Assembly: GCF_029338575.1 (NCBI RefSeq)
Contig: NZ_CP119992.1
Coordinates: 372,001 to 436,000, forward strand
DNA length: 64,000 nucleotides
Source: Halomarina halobia
GTDB lineage: Archaea; Halobacteriota; Halobacteria; Halobacteriales; Haloarculaceae
Direction of reading: 5' to 3'
Position 1 is the stretch's first letter. Every line of letters starts with the position of its first letter. The position numbers and the translations under genes were made by a program. Under the pieces are notes generated by a model. That model saw only the letters and a list, made by a program, of their open reading frames with translations, searched no databases and was not told the origin of the DNA. Of this stretch, positions 16,156-25,166 are shown piece after piece.

Positions 16156-17688
16156 TCAGTCGTCGCCCGGAACCGCGTCGCCCGACGAGGGGGTCGGCGC
16201 GTCCCGCCGCGCGTGGTCGGGACGGGACTCGACGACGAACTTCCGGGCGTGCTCCGGGTCGTCGACGGTCGTGACGAGGCTGACGGCGACGAACAGCGCG
16301 GTCGTGACGAACAGCCCCCACAGCCCCGCGTGGACGCCGTACGGCGACGGGAGGACGAACGTGTAGAGGACGGTGACGGCGCTCCCGGCGACGAGCCCCG
16401 CGATCGCTCCCTCCCTCGTGGCGCGCGGCCAGAAGAACACGCCGAAGATCAGCGGGAGGAACTGGATGACAGCGCCGTACGCGCCGGCGAGCAGGTCCAC
16501 GATGTCCATCGTGCTGACGACCGCGAAGTAGTAGGAGACGGCGACGACGCCGACGACCGCCACCTGCGTGAGTTGCGTCTGCCGACGGTCGCTCACGTCG
16601 GGGTCGACGACGCGGCGATAGAAGTCGCGCGTGAAGACGCTCGCGGCGGCGTGGACGATCGAGTCGGCGCTGCTCATCGCGGCGGCGAGGCCGCCCGCGA
16701 ACAGGAAGCCGACGATCCACGGGTTCAGCCCGAGGTTCGTCACCATGTAGGGGAGGATGTTGTCCGCCGGCTCGACGCCCGGTGCGTAGAGGACGCCCGC
16801 GAACCCGATGAGCAGGATGGGCACCATGATGAGCCCGAACGTCGGGTAGAACGCGATGGTCTTCTTCAGCGTGCGCTCGGAGTCGGCGGTGTACGCCCGC
16901 ATGAACAGGTGGGGCCACATGACGAACCCGAGCACCGACACGACGACCGTACTCGAGTAGGTGAGCATCGGCATGCCGGTCGCCTCGCCGCCGATGACGA
17001 GGAACTCGGACTTCCGGGCCGCGATCGACTCGAACATCGGGCCGATGCCGCCGTAGAGCTCGAAGGGGAGATAGAGGCCGAGCCCCCACGCGAGCACGAG
17101 CATCATCACGCCCTGGAGGACGTTCGACCAGCCGACGCCCATCATCCCGCTCGCGAGGACGTAGGCGACGATGACGAGAAACGGGATGAGCGCCGCCGCC
17201 CAGAAGGGAAGCATCCCGCCGCTGGCCTCGCTCAGGATGTACCCCACGCCCTTCATCTGGAGGACGGTGTAGGGGATGAACGCCCCGATGCTGGCGACGG
17301 CCATCAGCGCCGAGAGGGTCGGACTCCGGTACCGGTCGGCGACGAGCTCCGCCTGCGTGACGTACCCGAACTTCCGGCCCAGCCTGGCGGCCTTCGGGCC
17401 GAACAGGTACCAGAGGACCATCCCGAAGCCGGTGTAGGCGAGCACGTAGTAGGCGGCGGCCCCTTGGCTGTAGGCCTCACCCGGTCCGCCGAGGAACGCG
17501 AACGCGCTCATGATCGACGCGCCCATGATGAAGTAGAGCACCACGAGACCGATGCCGCGGTTGCCCGCGATGAACCCCTCGGTGGTCGTCTGCTCGGCCG
17601 ATCCGCGGCCGGCGAGACCGACGACGAGCGCGACGACCAGGTACGCGATCGGCACGCCGAGGACGATCAGTTGCCCGGTCGTCGCCAT
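16156..17688 (-). CDS. Sodium:solute symporter (SSS family)
   Basis: 510 residues with about 13 hydrophobic helices. SSS hallmarks are present: the second-helix stretch ASIMSAFAFLGGPGEAYSQG, the GKKFGYVTQAELVADRYRSP-type loop after helix 3 (here GRKFGYVTQAELVADRYRS), and the AAMSSADSIVHAAASVFTRDF segment carrying the conserved Ser residues for sodium. The family imports pantothenate, proline, acetate or similar solutes. Upstream, separated by 1 nt, is a small two-helix protein, an arrangement often seen for this SSS subgroup. The substrate cannot be read. Confidence 0.9.
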   Translation of the reverse strand: MATTGQLIVLGVPIAYLVVALVVGLAGRGSAEQTTTEGFIAGNRGIGLVVLYFIMGASIMSAFAFLGGPGEAYSQGAAAYYVLAYTGFGMVLWYLFGPKAARLGRKFGYVTQAELVADRYRSPTLSALMAVASIGAFIPYTVLQMKGVGYILSEASGGMLPFWAAALIPFLVIVAYVLASGMMGVGWSNVLQGVMMLVLAWGLGLYLPFELYGGIGPMFESIAARKSEFLVIGGEATGMPMLTYSSTVVVSVLGFVMWPHLFMRAYTADSERTLKKTIAFYPTFGLIMVPILLIGFAGVLYAPGVEPADNILPYMVTNLGLNPWIVGFLFAGGLAAAMSSADSIVHAAASVFTRDFYRRVVDPDVSDRRQTQLTQVAVVGVVAVSYYFAVVSTMDIVDLLAGAYGAVIQFLPLIFGVFFWPRATREGAIAGLVAGSAVTVLYTFVLPSPYGVHAGLWGLFVTTALFVAVSLVTTVDDPEHARKFVVESRPDHARRDAPTPSSGDAVPGDD

Positions 17689-17689
17689 C

Positions 17690-17992
17690 TCAGTTCAGGA
17701 AGCTGCCGTACTCGAAGCGGTACAGCAGCACGGTGTTCGCGAAGACGACGAGCAGCGAGAAGGCCGTCCAGAAGAGGACGAACGGCATCCCGAGGACGTA
17801 CGGCTCGACGGTGTTGAACGGGACGACGCCCGGCCAGACGACGAGCGAGAGGCCGACGACGTACACCAGCGCGTGGAGCAGGTACCGCGTCCGCTCCCGT
17901 CCCGAGGTCCGCGCCGCGAAGAGATCGAGTCCGAACCCCGATCCCGCCGTCTCGACGGCTTCCCCTGACTGCCGCTGTTCTCCCTGAGCCAT
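17690..17992 (-). CDS. Small two-helix membrane partner of the symporter (DUF3311-like)
   Basis: 100 residues from ATG 17992 (MAQGEQ). Hydrophobic segments lie at about 40-58 (LLHALVYVVGLSLVVWPGV) and 68-92 (VLGMPFVLFWTAFSLLVVFANTVLL). The 'YVLGMPFVLFWT' block resembles the short DUF3311 proteins found next to sodium:solute symporters. It is followed after 1 nt by the symporter, so it is probably a helper subunit or stabilising partner. A longer start at 18043 is possible but adds a basic, unlikely N-terminus. Confidence 0.7.
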   Translation of the reverse strand: MAQGEQRQSGEAVETAGSGFGLDLFAARTSGRERTRYLLHALVYVVGLSLVVWPGVVPFNTVEPYVLGMPFVLFWTAFSLLVVFANTVLLYRFEYGSFLN

Positions 17993-18070
17993 GGATACCC
18001 CCACCATGCCATGACGTACTCGTAAACGGACGCCTCCCGACAACGATTGCCTATTCCATTCGTGATTAAC

Positions 18071-18080
18071 TTTCGCGAAA
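18071..18080. promoter_or_regulatory. TTTCGCGAAA palindrome in the symporter/helicase divergent gap
   Basis: A perfect 10-bp palindrome set in an AT-rich patch (about 18050-18090), unusual in this genome. It lies about 80 nt upstream of the symporter unit and 100 nt upstream of the helicase gene. It may mark the shared promoter region. Confidence 0.35.
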
Positions 18081-18181
18081 TAATTGACGAGTCGGTGACG
18101 TGACTCGGTAGCGACGGGTTCTGCGCGCCGGGAACGTAGCCGACCGACAACCTCTTTCTCCCGGAGGTATCGGTTCCGGTC

Positions 18182-20956
18182 GTGACGCTGCGTGGCCCCG
18201 TCGTCGAGGTGAACGACCCGCGAACCGTCGAGACGCGCTACGGCGAGCGCGAACTGGCCGAGGTGCGCCTCCGCCCCGACGGGGGAGCCGCCGCCCCCGC
18301 GACGGTGACGCTGTGGGGCAAGTGGGCCGAGACCGCCGAGGTGCTCGACCCGGGGATGGAGCTGCTCGTGACCGATCCCGAGGAACGCGAGTGGAACGGC
18401 GAGACGACGTACGGCACGTCGAAGGGGTCGCTCGTCGTCGTCGAGCCGGACTTCCTAGTGGACGTGACCGACGTCCGCTCGTGGGTGCAGTGCCCGCGGA
18501 TGTACTACCTGAACAAGCTCTCGGGGGTCCCGCTGAACTACCCCGTGGTGATGGGGACGCTCGTCCACGAGGTGTTCGGCGACCTGCTCCGCGGGCGGGA
18601 CCTCGAGGCGGCCATCGACGACCACGTGGCCGACGCGGGGCTCGAACTCGGCCTGCTCGGACGCGACCGCGAGGAGGTGACCGACGACGTGCGCCGCAAC
18701 GCCCGCGCCATCGAGGGGTGGCTCAGCCAGGGGCGGCTCGGCGGCGACGGCGGAGACGACGGGGCCTCGATCGACGACCCATCCGGCGACGACTCGAATC
18801 GGGACTTCGGTCCCGAGCGGAGCGAGTGGCGCTCCGAGCAGACGCTCGTCGGCGAGCGGGTGGGCATCAAGGGCCGCGCCGACGCGGTCCGCCGCGGCGT
18901 CCCCGTCGAGCTGAAGACCGGAAAGAACCTCCGGAAGGAGCCGCGCTTCCAGGACAAGGTGCAGGCGGCCTGCTACGCCCTCCTGCTGGCCGAGCGGGAC
19001 CGCGCGGCGGGAACCGCGACCGCGTCCGACGGCGGGCGCGCGCTGCCCGACACCGGCACCCTCCTCTACACGAAGAACAGCGCACTCGACCGCAACGAGG
19101 AGACCGGCGACCTGACGCCGGCGAAGGACTTCTCCATCGGCTCCGGCCTCGTGAACTACGTCCTCCGCCAGCGCAACGCCATCGCCGCGACGGAGGCGCG
19201 GGGGGACGTGCCGACGGGCTACGAGGCCGACGCGAAGTGCGAGTACTGCTTCGAGCGGGACACCTGCATGGTCGTCTCCGGACGGCTCGACCAGGAGTCG
19301 AAGGCGGGGAGCGTCGGCCGCGCCGTCCCCGAGGAGGAGCGCGAGTACTTCGATCGCCTCTACCGGGCCATCGAGGAGGAGCGACGGGAGGTCCACCGCG
19401 AGTACGCGAAGCTGTGGGAGCAGACGGCGGCGGAGCGCGCCGACGACGACCGGGCGCTCGTGGACCTCGAACCCGTCGGAAATCGGCAGCGAGACGACGG
19501 CCGGTGGGAGCTGCGCGCGGCGGGGACCGACGCCGTCTCCAAGATCCGCGAGGGCGACGTGGTGCTCGCGAGCGACGGCCACCCCACCCGGGGGACGGCC
19601 GAACTCGCCCGCGTCGAGCGGCTCTCGCCGGAGGTGGTCGTCACGACCGACGAGCCCGTGGAGCTTCGCCGCCTCGACGTCTACCCCTCCGAGCTCTCCG
19701 TCGACCGGATGCTCACCGCGCTGCACGACGCCGTCCTGAAGGGGTCGACCGAGCGCAAGGACGTACTGTTCGGACGGCGCGCACCCCGGTTCTCGGAGAC
19801 GGACGGGACGTTCATCGACAACAACGACGCCCAGGACCGGGCGGTTCGACTCGCGGTCACCGCCGAGGACTGCGCGCTGATCCAGGGGCCGCCGGGGACG
19901 GGGAAGACCTACACGCTCGCACGGACGGTCCGGGCGCTGGTCGAGCGGGGCGAGCGCGTCCTGCTGTCGGCGTTCACGAACCGCGCGGTGGACAACGCGC
20001 TCGAGGCGTTACGAGAACAGGGCTTCGACGACTTCGTCCGGATCGGCACCGAGACGGGGATCCGCGAGGACGTGCTCGACCACCGGCTCGACCCGCGCGG
20101 CGACCCCGGCGAGCGGGTGCGCGAACTTCGCTCCGCGCCGGTCGTCGCCGCCACCACCGCCTCCTGTGGCTCCCGGATCCTCCGGGAGTGTTCGTTCGAC
20201 GCGGCCGTGATCGACGAGGCGGGACAGCTCACCGAGCCCGCGACGCTCGCGGCCGTGAACCTCGCCGACCGGTTCGTCCTCGTCGGGGACCACCAGCAGC
20301 TACCGCCGGTGGTGCGCAGCGAGAACGCGCTGCGCCGATCGCTGTTCGAGCGCCTCGTCGAGCGCTACCCCGAGGCGTCGGTGCTGCTCGACCGGCAGTA
20401 CCGCATGAGCCAGCGCATCCAGTACTTCTCCTCGACCGCGTTCTACGACGGGAGGCTCAGGCCGGCGACGCCCGAGGTGGCGGGCCGACGCCTCGACGAC
20501 CTCGACGGCGTGGACGCGGACGCCCTCCCGACCGAACTGCGCGACGCCGTGACGTTCGTCGATCCGGACGGGCGCGCGGCCGGGAACACGAACGCCGCGG
20601 AGGCAGCGCGCGTGCGGGAGGTGGTCGAGGCCTACCTGGCGGCGGGCGTCGCGCCGGGGGACGTGGGCGTCATCGCCCCCTTCCGGGCGCAGGTGGCCGA
20701 GATCGGGAGGCGCGTGCCGGCGGGCGTCGCGGTGGACACCGTAGACCGGTTCCAGGGGTCGGCGAAGGAGGTCGTCGTCGTCTCGTTCGTCGCCACGGGG
20801 AGCCTCGACGGGCCCATCTTCGAGGATCACCGGCGGGTGAACGTCGCGCTCACGCGGGCGAAGCGCGCGCTCTGCCTCGTCGGCGACGCCGCAGCGCTCG
20901 AGAGCGATCCCTTCTACGCCGACATGCTCGACTGGGCGCGCGGCCGGTCGTGTTAA
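18182..20956 (+). CDS. Dna2-like protein: OB fold + Cas4-type Fe-S nuclease + SF1 helicase
   Basis: 924 residues, GTG start. Residues 1-90 look like an OB fold (VTLWGKWAE, YGTSKGSLVVVEPD). Residues 100-365 form a RecB/Cas4-type nuclease: Cys104 in WVQCPRMYYL, His129 in GTLVHEVF, Asp234 in KGRADAV, Glu243/Lys245 in VELKTGK, and CEYCFERDTC (Cys353, 356, 362). Cys104 plus these three would bind a 4Fe-4S cluster. The C-terminal half is an SF1 helicase: IQGPPGTGKTYTL (Walker A), DEAGQ (II), GDHQQLPP (III), LDRQYRM (IV), VDTVDRFQGSAKE (V) and NVALTRAKRAL (VI). Role: 5'-flap or DNA-end processing in replication or repair, by analogy with Dna2. Confidence 0.92.
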   Translation: MTLRGPVVEVNDPRTVETRYGERELAEVRLRPDGGAAAPATVTLWGKWAETAEVLDPGMELLVTDPEEREWNGETTYGTSKGSLVVVEPDFLVDVTDVRSWVQCPRMYYLNKLSGVPLNYPVVMGTLVHEVFGDLLRGRDLEAAIDDHVADAGLELGLLGRDREEVTDDVRRNARAIEGWLSQGRLGGDGGDDGASIDDPSGDDSNRDFGPERSEWRSEQTLVGERVGIKGRADAVRRGVPVELKTGKNLRKEPRFQDKVQAACYALLLAERDRAAGTATASDGGRALPDTGTLLYTKNSALDRNEETGDLTPAKDFSIGSGLVNYVLRQRNAIAATEARGDVPTGYEADAKCEYCFERDTCMVVSGRLDQESKAGSVGRAVPEEEREYFDRLYRAIEEERREVHREYAKLWEQTAAERADDDRALVDLEPVGNRQRDDGRWELRAAGTDAVSKIREGDVVLASDGHPTRGTAELARVERLSPEVVVTTDEPVELRRLDVYPSELSVDRMLTALHDAVLKGSTERKDVLFGRRAPRFSETDGTFIDNNDAQDRAVRLAVTAEDCALIQGPPGTGKTYTLARTVRALVERGERVLLSAFTNRAVDNALEALREQGFDDFVRIGTETGIREDVLDHRLDPRGDPGERVRELRSAPVVAATTASCGSRILRECSFDAAVIDEAGQLTEPATLAAVNLADRFVLVGDHQQLPPVVRSENALRRSLFERLVERYPEASVLLDRQYRMSQRIQYFSSTAFYDGRLRPATPEVAGRRLDDLDGVDADALPTELRDAVTFVDPDGRAAGNTNAAEAARVREVVEAYLAAGVAPGDVGVIAPFRAQVAEIGRRVPAGVAVDTVDRFQGSAKEVVVVSFVATGSLDGPIFEDHRRVNVALTRAKRALCLVGDAAALESDPFYADMLDWARGRSC

Positions 20957-20999
20957 CGCGTGGCGCGGACTTTTGTCGCGCCGCGCCGTACGTGCTACC

Positions 21000-21515
21000 A
21001 TGGCGCTCGACGACACCGAGGAGACGACGCTCGCCGATACGAGCGAGCCGACGGACGAACTGGTGGGCGCTATCGTCGACGGGATCATCGGGGCCGCGGG
21101 GGGGTTCGTCGGTACGGCGCTCATGACCGTCGTCCTGCTCGTCGCCCAGGGAGTGGGTGCCTTCGACACGGCGTCCTTCGCCGACATTGCCCGCCTGATC
21201 AACCTGCAGGCGGTCCTCGACCCAGGGCTGCTGGTGGCCGTGGGCTACCTCATCTTCCTCGCCGGGGGGATGACGGCGTGGCCGCTGCTGTACGCCTCGG
21301 TCGAGCGGTACCTCCCCGGGAAGACGATGGCGCGCCGCGGCGTCTCGTTCGGCACGGTGCTGTGGACCGGGTTCGTCCTCGCGTTCTACACGGGCCAGAC
21401 CGGGGACGCGCTCTACCTCTACGCGGGGCTCACGCTCGTCGCCCACTGGGCGTACGGCTTCGGCCTCGGCCTGGTGTTCACCTACTTCAGCACCCGCCCC
21501 GACACCCTCGTGTGA
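21000..21515 (+). CDS. Four-helix membrane protein (DUF6789-like)
   Basis: 171 residues from ATG 21000. Hydrophobic segments are at about 25-50, 70-95, 110-130 and 138-160, with the sequence GAAGGFVGTALMTVVLLVAQ in the first and a conserved-looking LYAGLTLVAHWAYGFGLGLVFTYF at the end. It resembles small haloarchaeal proteins annotated DUF6789, often near respiratory or transport genes. No function can be assigned. The N-terminal ~20 residues are acidic and cytosolic. It follows the helicase by 43 nt on the same strand. Confidence 0.7.
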   Translation: MALDDTEETTLADTSEPTDELVGAIVDGIIGAAGGFVGTALMTVVLLVAQGVGAFDTASFADIARLINLQAVLDPGLLVAVGYLIFLAGGMTAWPLLYASVERYLPGKTMARRGVSFGTVLWTGFVLAFYTGQTGDALYLYAGLTLVAHWAYGFGLGLVFTYFSTRPDTLV

Positions 21516-21664
21516 CGGACTTCGATCTCCCCCTGGGGACCGGCCGCGTCCGCGTCTCGGTTGACGCGTCGCGGTTCGTCGACGCGCCGGCACGGGCGTG
21601 AGCTGGCGCCCGCTCGACACCCCGACCACCCGTATTGACGGGCGCGCGGTCCGTACGCGGATCC

Positions 21665-22045
21665 ATGCCGCTGTTACAGTTTGATACGACCGTCGCGGCG
21701 ACCGACGACGAGCGGTCGGCGTTCGCCGCGGCGGTGACTGACCGCTACGCCGATCGGATGGAGACGACGACGGGCCACGTCGCCGTCGTGATCCGCGAGC
21801 ACCCCCCGGCGAACCTCTCGCTGGGGCGGAGCGAGGGCGGCCCCCTCCTCTTCCTGAGCGCGGACGTGCGCGAGGGGCGCTCCCCCGAGCAGCGCCGCGA
21901 GTTCGCGCTGTCGGTCATGGAACTGGCCGCCGAGCGCCTCTCGATCCCGGAGGCGAACGTGAAGGTGGTCTTCACCGAGCACGCCGGCGAGGAGATGATG
22001 GGAGTGGATCGCGTCGGAGACGATTGGTCGCCGGAGGAGGGCTGA
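21665..22045 (+). CDS. Tautomerase/MIF-superfamily protein
   Basis: 126 residues. After Met removal the N-terminus would be Pro1 (PLLQFDTTVAATDDERSAF), the general base of the tautomerase superfamily. The HVAVVIREHPPANLSLG block and LFLSADVREGRSPEQRREFALSVM match the beta-alpha-beta repeats of 5-(carboxymethyl)-2-hydroxymuconate isomerase or MIF-like members; the size fits that double-length group. It probably catalyses keto-enol tautomerisation of an aromatic-degradation or related acid. ATG 21665 was chosen because it places Pro at position 2. Confidence 0.8.
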   Translation: MPLLQFDTTVAATDDERSAFAAAVTDRYADRMETTTGHVAVVIREHPPANLSLGRSEGGPLLFLSADVREGRSPEQRREFALSVMELAAERLSIPEANVKVVFTEHAGEEMMGVDRVGDDWSPEEG

Positions 22046-22184
22046 TCGCGGCCGGCGGAGCGACCCCGCGCGTCGAGGAGTGCGACGACCCGTCCGCCCG
22101 TGTGCGGGTGGGCCGTGGTTCCGAGACCAGTTCCCCGCGTGGACGAACCGAAAGACCCGAGGCGACTCGAACGACCCGTCCGGT

Positions 22185-23387
22185 ATGCGCGAGGACGTCC
22201 CGCTCCGATCGTACCTGCTGGTCGCACTGGGCGGGTTCGCCTACTGCTGTCTCACGTTCGTCTGGTTCTCGTTGCCGGCCTTCCTCGCGCCCGTGAGCGA
22301 CGCGCTGGGGTTGTCCGGCACCGAGGCGGGGGTGCTCGTCGGTGCGATACCGCTCACGTACGTCCCCCTGTCGCTCGCGAGCGGGCTCGTCGTCGATCGG
22401 ATCGGGCCGTTTCGCGCCATCGGCGCGGGGACGGTCCTGTTCGGCATCGCACAGATCCTCCGGGGGATCGCGCAGGGATTCCCGTCGATGCTCGCGCTCA
22501 CCGTACTGCTGGGCGTGGGCGCGACCGCGATCACCTTCGGCCTGCCGAAGCTCGTCTCGGAGCTGTTTCCGGCAGAGCGCGTGGGGACGCTCTCGACCGT
22601 GTACCTGCTCGGTTCGTACGCCGGAACCGCCGCCGCGTACGGGATCGGCCGGCCCGTGCTGGGACCGGCGCTCGGGGGGTGGCGACCGCTGTTCGTCGCG
22701 AGCGGCGTCGCCGTCCTCGCGTTCGCGCTCTGCTGGGTGGCCGTCTCGCGGGCGTTCTCCGCGCCCCGGTACGGGGACGACGAGCCGCCGTCGTCCGTTC
22801 GCCGGGACCTGCGGCGGGTGTTCGCCCACCGCGAACTCCGCCTGCTGGTCGTCGTCGGCTCGGCGTACCTGTTCGTCACGCACGGTCTCCAGGGGTGGCT
22901 CCCGGCGGTCCTCGAGTCCCGGGGGATCGCGCCGGCCGTCGCGGCGGCGGTCGCGTCGGGGTTCGTCCTCGCCCGCGTGGCCGGCACGCTGACCGTGCCG
23001 CCGCTCTCCGACGCGCTCGGTCGACGACGCGCCCCTGTCGTCGGCTGTGGGGTGCTCGCCGCCGTCGGCGCGGCGGGACTCCTGGCGGCTGACGCGGGCG
23101 TGCCGGCCGCGTCGCTCGCCGTGGCGGCGTGTGGCCTGGGTATCGGCGGCGTCGCGCCGCTGATACGCGCGCTCCCGACGGAGATGGAGGGGATCGGGCC
23201 GCGCCTGACCGCCACCGCCGTCGGCCTGGTGTTCGCCGTCGGGGAGGTGGGCGGGTTCCTCGGTCCCCTGTCGGTCGGCGTGGCCCGCGATCTGACCGGC
23301 GGGTTCGGCCCCGGCGTGGCCGGCCTCGCCGTCGCGGGGGCGGTGATGGCGCTCGCCGGTCTGAGGCTGTCCGATCCCGCCCGTTGA
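22185..23387 (+). CDS. MFS transporter (CynX/NimT-like)
   Basis: 400 residues with 12 predicted helices, starting at ATG 22185 directly before the first helix (LRSYLLVALGGFAYCCLTFVWF). The loop 2-3 motif is degenerate (SGLVVDRIGPFRAIGAGTVLFG), and the second-half repeat (VPPLSDALGRRRAPVVGCGV) is clear. The 'AYGIGRPVLGPALGGWRPLFVASG' helix 5-6 pattern is typical of the group that includes cyanate and nitroimidazole permeases. The substrate is unknown. Its stop codon lies inside a 14-bp tandem repeat (see 23383-23410). Confidence 0.88.
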   Translation: MREDVPLRSYLLVALGGFAYCCLTFVWFSLPAFLAPVSDALGLSGTEAGVLVGAIPLTYVPLSLASGLVVDRIGPFRAIGAGTVLFGIAQILRGIAQGFPSMLALTVLLGVGATAITFGLPKLVSELFPAERVGTLSTVYLLGSYAGTAAAYGIGRPVLGPALGGWRPLFVASGVAVLAFALCWVAVSRAFSAPRYGDDEPPSSVRRDLRRVFAHRELRLLVVVGSAYLFVTHGLQGWLPAVLESRGIAPAVAAAVASGFVLARVAGTLTVPPLSDALGRRRAPVVGCGVLAAVGAAGLLAADAGVPAASLAVAACGLGIGGVAPLIRALPTEMEGIGPRLTATAVGLVFAVGEVGGFLGPLSVGVARDLTGGFGPGVAGLAVAGAVMALAGLRLSDPAR

Positions 23388-23410
23388 TCGTCGACGGTTG
23401 ATCGTCGACG
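23383..23410. repeat. 14-bp perfect tandem duplication across the MFS stop codon
   Basis: GTTGATCGTCGACG occurs twice back to back (23383-23396 and 23397-23410), followed by a partial third unit GTCGACC. The first copy contains the TGA stop of the MFS gene, so the second copy duplicates that stop. It looks like a small replication-slippage duplication. Confidence 0.8.
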
Positions 23411-23510
23411 GTCGACCGCCGGCACGCGCCGTGAGAGCGCCCCGGACGGCAGGCCGTCAGACGGGGGTCGACGCCTCGGCTCGCCCCCGGCGCAACGGCG
23501 ATCGCCGCGG

Positions 23511-24743
23511 CTAGCCCTGGAGCGCCCCCGCGAGGAGGGCGTACTCGCCCCGGACCGTCCCCTCGTCGTGGTACTCGACCGGTTCCTGGATCGCCGCGAC
23601 GAGGTCACCGTCGACGTCGGCCGCGGTGGCGATCCCGTCGAGGTGCTCGACGCCGCCGTCGCCGCTCGCGAGGTCGAACCACCGCAGCGCGTGGGTCGCC
23701 GGATCGCGGGTCCGGAAGTTCTGCGCGACGGGCACGACGAGACGGTCGCCGTCGGCCGCCAGTTCGTGGGCGAACCCACCGAGGATCGCGCTCCACAGCG
23801 TCCTCCCCTCGGTATCGAACGTGACGATCCGGTGTTCGTTCGGGTGGCGGCCGTCGGTCTCTCGACCCTCCTCGGCGTACGTATTGCCCGTCACGAACGT
23901 CACGCGTCCCTCGGTGGCGTGCGCGTGGTTCGGATACGCGTACAGCGTCTCCGCGCCGACTTCGGTTTCGGTCGCGAGATCCGCGCGCCACAGCTCGGAA
24001 CCGTCGGCTCCGAGCAGGTATCCTCGCTTGTCGCCGTGACTCGAAACCGCCAGACACTCCTCGCCGAACGAAACGTCGCCGACGCGTCGATCACCCGCCG
24101 TCCCGGGGTCCCACGTCCACTCGACGCGACCGGACTCGGCGTCGAGGATCACCAGTCCGTCGTCGTGGTCGCCCGCGCACCGGTTGTAACCGACCGCGAG
24201 TCTGTCCCCTCGGTCGTCGAGGTCGACGCTGATCGGCGAGGCGTCCGTCGAATAGCGCCACCGGACGGTCCCGTCGCGATCGAACGCGTAGACAGCGCTG
24301 TCCCAGCGACGTGCGTCGCGATCGCGCTCGTATCGTCTGGCGGCGGCGAACGACCGGTCGCCGTCCGCGACGACGTCGACGACGTACGGACGACAGAAGA
24401 CGCTCTCGGCGGACGGTTCGCCGACGTCGGTCGCAGTCGCGTAGGACCACCGCTCGTCGCCGGTATCGGGGTCGTAGGACGCGATCCGTCCCGACGGGCC
24501 GCGTCCGCCGACGACTATCGATCCGTCGGTGGCGGCCAGCGTCACCGCGCTGTCGACGTGATCGAACTCCCACTCGATGTCGATCGATTCCCGATCGAGG
24601 GCGGTGACTCCACCGTTCCATCGCCCGACGACGACGAGATCGTCGCCGACGAGGACGCCCGACCGGGTCCACAGGTGACGGCTCCGCGCGCTGTCTATCT
24701 CGCCGAGACGGACGGTCTCGAACGAGGGCACCGCGTGCGCCAT
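23511..24743 (-). CDS. PQQ-like beta-propeller protein at the end of the cobalamin operon
   Basis: 410 residues. Repeated blades are visible as 'VTALDRESIDIEWEF', 'IASYDPDTGDERWSY', 'VYAFDRDGTVRWRYS', 'LVILDAESGRVEWTW' and 'LLGADGSELWRADL', the pattern of PQQ/quinoprotein-type propellers. There is no signal peptide or lipobox, so it is probably cytoplasmic, unlike most quinoproteins. It ends the minus-strand cbi unit, 2 nt after the DUF3209 gene. A scaffold or metal-chaperone role in corrin synthesis is only a guess from position. Confidence 0.8.
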   Translation of the reverse strand: MAHAVPSFETVRLGEIDSARSRHLWTRSGVLVGDDLVVVGRWNGGVTALDRESIDIEWEFDHVDSAVTLAATDGSIVVGGRGPSGRIASYDPDTGDERWSYATATDVGEPSAESVFCRPYVVDVVADGDRSFAAARRYERDRDARRWDSAVYAFDRDGTVRWRYSTDASPISVDLDDRGDRLAVGYNRCAGDHDDGLVILDAESGRVEWTWDPGTAGDRRVGDVSFGEECLAVSSHGDKRGYLLGADGSELWRADLATETEVGAETLYAYPNHAHATEGRVTFVTGNTYAEEGRETDGRHPNEHRIVTFDTEGRTLWSAILGGFAHELAADGDRLVVPVAQNFRTRDPATHALRWFDLASGDGGVEHLDGIATAADVDGDLVAAIQEPVEYHDEGTVRGEYALLAGALQG

Positions 24744-24745
24744 AG

Positions 24746-25114
24746 TCAGTCCACCGGGAATGTCTCGTGGAGCAGATCGTGGGCGTCCGCCAGGCCGGCG
24801 CAGACGCTCTCCCCCTGGGAGGCCAATCGGCGCACGGAGCGTTCGGCGTCCCGCATGGCGAGCAGCCGTCCGCGGAGGTAGTCGTATTCGGGGTCGTCCT
24901 CGTCGGTCGTCGCGACCTCGCCTTCGAGGTCGACGAGCGCCGCGTCGAGGTGGCGTTCGATCGCGGATAGGTCCTCCGCGTTCGCCAGCGCTTCGATCGG
25001 CCCGTCGAGGTGTCCATCGAGTTCCCGCTCCGCGTGTTCGCGGGCGGATCGATCCCCGGTGCCGAGGACGTTCATCAGTCCGAGTCGGAGTGCTTCGAGT
25101 TCGTAACAGCTCAT
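24746..25114 (-). CDS. DUF3209 protein of the cobalamin operon
   Basis: 122 residues, helical and acidic. The N-terminal MSCYELEALRLGLMNVLG block and the C-terminal DAERSVRRLASQGESVCAGLADAHDLLH match DUF3209, a small family known to me mainly from haloarchaeal cobalamin gene clusters. Two Cys (near the N-terminus, and in ESVCAGL) could bind metal. The role is unknown. It lies 52 nt after cbiX and 2 nt before the propeller gene, so all three are likely co-transcribed. Confidence 0.85.
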   Translation of the reverse strand: MSCYELEALRLGLMNVLGTGDRSAREHAERELDGHLDGPIEALANAEDLSAIERHLDAALVDLEGEVATTDEDDPEYDYLRGRLLAMRDAERSVRRLASQGESVCAGLADAHDLLHETFPVD

Positions 25115-25166
25115 GGTCGTTGGGTGAGTGTTGTGCGTTCGTTCGAGGGTCGGTACCGCTCGCGTC

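Noticed and set aside
16018..17817. Long open frame opposite the sodium:solute symporter (599 codons)
   Set aside because: It mirrors the minus-strand symporter, which has clear motifs; the plus-strand protein is Arg/Asp/His-rich with no family pattern. High GC creates such antisense frames.
18182..20956. Cas4 as evidence of a CRISPR system
   Set aside because: The nuclease domain is part of a Dna2-type fusion with a helicase, and there are no cas1/cas2 neighbours or repeats.
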